Shown: piece by piece, positions 60,501 through 64,000 of the stretch
How positions within the stretch are numbered: position 1 is the first letter of the stretch
Layout: every line of letters starts with the position of its first letter
Assembly (NCBI GenBank): GCA_001414485.1
Contig: LLEY01000048.1
Location: 124,001 to 188,000 of the forward strand
Source: Calycina herbarum
Lineage: Eukaryota > Ascomycota > Leotiomycetes > Helotiales > Pezizellaceae
Length of the DNA stretch: 64,000 bases
Direction of reading: 5' to 3'
Translations under genes and position numbers: made by a program
Notes under the pieces: model-generated
Told to the model about the DNA's origin: nothing
What the model saw: the letters and a program-made list of their open reading frames with translations, nothing else
Database searches by the model: none

Positions 60501-63158
60501 ATATACTGCTTTATAGCTAGAAGTTCCTTAGTCGTTATCCTGTATAATAGGCTATACGATAGAGTATTCAGACCTATAAGTTCGATCTAGTAGTTAACTT
60601 AGTTTCGTAGCGAGAGAAGCTTGTCTAAAGCTCTCTTTAAAAAGATATCTTTAAAGTCTATATATTCCTAGTAAACGTTCTATTCTACTAGTTATTCGTC
60701 TAAAGCTTAATCTACTAAAGAGAGCTCTATACGTAACCTGTCTATAAGAGCATAGTCGATCTCTTATAAGCTAGTAGAGAAGACTTTATTATCACGCTTT
60801 TAAAAGTTAAGTTTAAAAGCAGTAGCTCTAATATAATAGACATTAATAGCGAAGTCTTCTATAGGTTTACAGATGTCTATAAGCGAGCTTATAGCCGCTT
60901 TATAGTCTATAACTAAACGTTTTCCTAAGGAGGATCGACGACGTTATTAGCAGTTAGGAATAAGAACCTGTATTCTATTCTAGACAGAGACGAGGTCTTA
61001 TTAAAAGCTTTTATCTAGAATTTCCTCGAGAGTAACTAGTAGCAGGGTTTAGCGCTAGCTTCGAGGTAGTATCGAATAGATTAATATAGGTTCCTCTATA
61101 GCATTCTAATAGAGGTCGCGGTTCTCTATATCCTCCTAAGCCTAGAGGTCTAGTAGGGAGATAGTTATCGATTCCCTAGTAATAGGTACTAAGTAATCGA
61201 ATCGACGAACTAGAGGAAGGGATTCTAGCTACTTAATCTTATAGCTATAGACTACTAACTTTACGTTTACGTCTATAAGCTATTAACGACTAATAATAAT
61301 ATTATATCCGCTAATATTAGTAATTAGGAAGGGCGTATTAGTAAACTATCGTCTGTTAATACTTAGTATTAAGCGAATAACATAAGTAATCACTAGTCCT
61401 TTATATCTATTAAACCCTGTAATTGATATTACATATAATAGCTTTTCTATAGCCTATCTATAATATTAACTTAACTAGTCAGCCAAAGCCGTGTTAATAA
61501 ATAGCTATCTATTCGCTCTAGTATTAATAAGTCTAGTAGTATTAAAAGCATATCTATTCTTAATTAAAGTATATATAGTTATAAAAGCCTTTCCGCCTAT
61601 TATACGACTTAGATTAAGAGGTTAAGATCTAAGTTTATTTTACTCTAAAGAGGAGACTTGCTTTAGAGCTGTTCTTTTTCCGAGTTCTTATAAACGAGTT
61701 CCTTATTAGCTGATTCTTCTTTAGACACTTACAGTTCGTAGGAGTCTATAAGCGAGTTTTCAGCGTCTTCTAATAGCTTAATAGCTGTAGAGGGTTTTCG
61801 AGGAAGAGAGTATTTACTAGCGTAGTGCCTAGGTTTATCGTAATTGTAATAGATAACGTCTACTATATTCTAGATAGGAGTTATACTCTTATAAGTAGGC
61901 AAAGGAGTCTTACGGTCTATAACTAGAGAGTAACAGACTAGGCTTTGGGTTAGCGGATAACTAATAGTAGTATATAGAGCCGGAAGTTAGTAAGTTAATC
62001 TATAACTAGTAAGGAAACCTCTTATAGGTAGGCGGCGGTTGTAGTAAGCTATAAGGCGTTCCTTAATAGTTACCCTATCTTAATAGATAGAGTAACAGTG
62101 GTTATATAACTAGTTAAAGGTTGCTAGGGTAATTCAGACTAGCGAGATACTTACTTAGAGAGCTGGCGTAAGCTTCTAATACAAATCTTCGGACTACTTA
62201 CTTAACAGGATATAAGCCTTAGTTATAAAGCTTAAGAAGGTTGCTTTAAACATAGTAAAAGTCTCGTCCTCTTATATTAAGAGTTTATAGAAGACCTTAC
62301 AGGCCTCTACAGCTTCGTTACTGTCTATGAACAAGGTATCTAGATATATAAGTATATCTATAACGTCTATAAATAAGATAGAGGAACTGAAATCTATCTA
62401 TGGTTCTAGGTGCTCTTATACTACGCCGGAAGTAGCTATAAAGACGAAGGTAAGTTTATCTTATTCGTCCTCGAAGAGGTTCTTTCTTATTTTACTAGCT
62501 AGGATAATCTGCTAGGCCTTATATAACGGGGAGATACTGTTCTTAAGTTTCTCGCTATCTTAGAACTTATAAGTAGAATTGTTAGAACTAAATCAGGAAC
62601 AGGAGAAGTCGGTAGTAGCCTCTTAGAGGGCTTACGTATACTCGTAGCTTAGGAGAGGGTTATTAGAGTGGTTTATAAGCAACGGGGTTTAGTAGAGTTA
62701 CGTATATAAAGAGAGGATTTTAGCTTATAAACGAACGTTTTCGTCTATAGGAGGCTCGCTTATTATAGGGGAGGTAGGTAAGGGAGAGGCGACTCTAGAG
62801 ATATTATCCGGTTATTAAGGCTCGGTTCGAGACGAGCTAGTAGGTGTCTTCTCTTTTCTACTACAACTACTTCGAGTGTCGGCTATTATATTATTAGAAA
62901 AGAAGAAGAAGAAAGTAGGGAGAGGTTGTAAAAAAAGGTTATATAGGCTGTTATAAGCGTGTCTTTTAAGGAGATAAGTCGTTATAGACGTAGAGATGCT
63001 CGAGGGATCCGTTTATAGAAAGAGAGGCTATTATAGACAGAGAAGAAGGGTTATAATTATACTATTATAAGTGTAAGATCTTCTAGCTATTATAAGCGTA
63101 GAATCCGGTCGATATTATAATCCTTCGTAGAGAGTAAAAAGAGTTAAGCTTTAAATAA

Positions 63159-63390
63159 TATTATAATCTATAACTAAAGGTAAAGGTATAAGAGTATATA
63201 TATATATATTCGAGAATTTAAAGCTATAGTTCTAAGAACGAGGGAATACGGAATATATACCCTACGAAAAAGAGGTATTCCTACTAACTGTAAAGAGCCT
63301 TTAATCTCGTCATAAATCCGTCCAAGCGTTGCGGCTCTGACGGTCACGTGTAGGACCGAGAATCACGTGTTACGGACCAGCGCCGTAATA
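63159..63390. repeat. Right LTR of Gypsy-F
   Basis: 232 bp, followed by the TSD ATACG. Confidence 0.9.
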
Positions 63391-63395
63391 ATACG

Positions 63396-63860
63396 AGTTT
63401 TATAAACTCAAGTTATACTAATAACTACTTTTTCTACTAATACTTTTACTAATAGTCTAATTCTAATATTATAAACTTTAGTTACTTCTTATATTAATAA
63501 AAGCTTTACTTTATAAAATAGTACTACTTAAGCTATAGTAAATAGTTAGCTATTTACTTCTTTTATAAATACTAATATTAGTATCTTTTAATAACTAGAT
63601 ATATTATCTAGCTTTAATAGATTAAATAATCGTAATAGAAAGACGATTTTCTAACTATTCTTTTTTATAATAGATTAAAGTAGACAACGATAAATTAGAT
63701 ATAATCTTAAAAGCAGAATCGATTCTTATATAAAATTCAATAATAAAATAGAACAACAGAATTTAAATAGAAAAAATTATCTTATCTCATTTTACTTTAC
63801 TTAGTTATACTAAATAAGCTTCATCCGTGATCTAAAACTACAATCCTCCCCCACGTAGAT
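63396..63860. other. Right edge of the RIP region and 3' flank of the kinase gene
   Basis: Up to about 63790 the sequence is extremely AT-rich with almost no CA/TG and no readable domain. From about 63800 normal composition returns (CTTCATCCGTGATC onward). The kinase 3' untranslated region probably lies between 63800 and 63860. Confidence 0.6.
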
Positions 63861-64000
63861 TTACGATCCCACAAACCCAACCTCCTTAAACCACGGGTGC
63901 TCTAACGCCTCCCGCGCAGTAATTCTCGCTGCAGGATCCAAATTTGTCATTTTGCCAACAAGATCGCGAAAGTGCGCATCCACATAAAGCCACCTATCAA
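63861..64000 (-). CDS. Protein kinase, C-terminal fragment
   Basis: The minus-strand frame is open from the window edge to a TAA at 63861-63863 and gives 45 residues. It includes [20 protein letters not shown] followed by [14 protein letters not shown]. This is subdomain XI of eukaryotic Ser/Thr kinases ([21 protein letters not shown]), with the invariant Arg. The catalytic lobe lies to the right of the window. The short tail after the HPWF helix (KEVGFVGS) suggests the kinase domain ends the protein, as in many single-domain accessory fungal kinases. Subfamily cannot be fixed from this piece. Its DNA shows normal CA/TG content, so the RIP boundary lies just outside it. Confidence 0.8.
   Translation of the reverse strand, partial: DRWLYVDAHFRDLVGKMTNLDPAARITAREALEHPWFKEVGFVGS

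Larger units (their letters stand above)
57352..63390 (-). mobile_element. Gypsy-F: structurally complete Ty3/Gypsy retrotransposon
   Basis: 6039 bp. Both LTRs are 232 bp (57352-57583 starting TGTTACGATC; 63159-63390 starting TATTATAATC; both ending GTAATA). The TSD ATACG is at 57347-57351 and 63391-63395. The minus strand has Gag at about 61.8-63.1 kb with a zinc knuckle near 61825-61870 reading YYNYDKPRHYASKY, RT around 59.9-60.5 kb ([20 protein letters not shown], catalytic box YLNN at 60095-60106), then RNase H and integrase toward 57.7 kb. The LTRs keep a GC-rich end with two CACGTG sites. Confidence 0.92.

Noticed and set aside
8451..63800. Centromere or subtelomere identity of the AT-rich block
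   Set aside because: A RIP-saturated 55-kb TE nest fits both, but no telomere repeat, centromere mark or chromosomal position can be seen; it is left undecided.
7690..63800. Whole AT block as a single intact Starship
   Set aside because: The captain relic is truncated and faces away from the block, and the block is fully explained as nested LTR and Fot elements with their own target duplications.

Overview
The window comes from a filamentous ascomycete (Pezizomycotina). The evidence is the intron style (GT..AG introns of about 48-67 bp, often with a CTAAC/CTAAT-like branch site), a PTH11-type fungal rhodopsin-domain tail, clan-typical P450 and Baeyer-Villiger monooxygenase genes, Fot1/pogo transposons, and above all RIP (repeat-induced point mutation), which has converted most CA/TG dinucleotides to TA across about 55 kb. 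The species cannot be named from the sequence.

Left euchromatic arm (1-7.7 kb). In order: the 3' end of a fungal rhodopsin-domain membrane protein (+), an alpha/beta hydrolase of the hormone-sensitive-lipase type (688-2092, +, one intron), a cytochrome P450 (2635-4473, +, five introns, one apparent 1-nt frameshift), a flavin monooxygenase of the BVMO type (4862-6709, +, three introns and an 11-nt exon), and a small protein-kinase-like gene (7075-7674, -). Hydrolase, P450 and BVMO sit head to tail within 6 kb and look like a small oxidative secondary-metabolism cluster, or the edge of one. No backbone synthase is visible. At 7.69-8.45 kb lies a RIP-broken relic of a DUF3435 (Starship captain-type) tyrosine recombinase, read leftward.

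Transposon nest (8.7-63.4 kb). Almost all of it can be parsed as nested elements, most with their own target-site duplications (TSDs). Gypsy-A 8780-21966 (TSD TATAG) contains Copia-A 13120-19433 (TSD CTATT). A Copia relic (21972-24077) carries a solo gypsy LTR 22695-23139 (TSD CTCTA) and is entered by a truncated Fot element (24078-24863). Copia-B 24864-39755 contains Gypsy-B 28392-37325 (TSD CTAAA), which contains Fot-A 33785-35644. Gypsy-C 39756-45726 is truncated and contains Fot-B 43249-45035 (TSD TA). An older Gag relic (from 45.73 kb) is split by Gypsy-D 47501-56769 (TSD GTATA). Gypsy-D holds a little-mutated 189-bp solo LTR 48471-48659 (TSD TAGAT) and the complete Gypsy-E 48856-55188 (TSD ATCTT). 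Gypsy-F 57352-63390 (TSD ATACG) closes the nest. Every element is full of stops. Reverse transcriptase, integrase, RNase H, zinc-knuckle and DDE transposase motifs remain readable once RIP changes (CAG/CAA to TAG/TAA, TGT to TAT, GAC to AAC) are allowed for.

Right arm (63.8-64 kb). Normal base composition returns and the last 45 codons of a protein kinase (-) are present.
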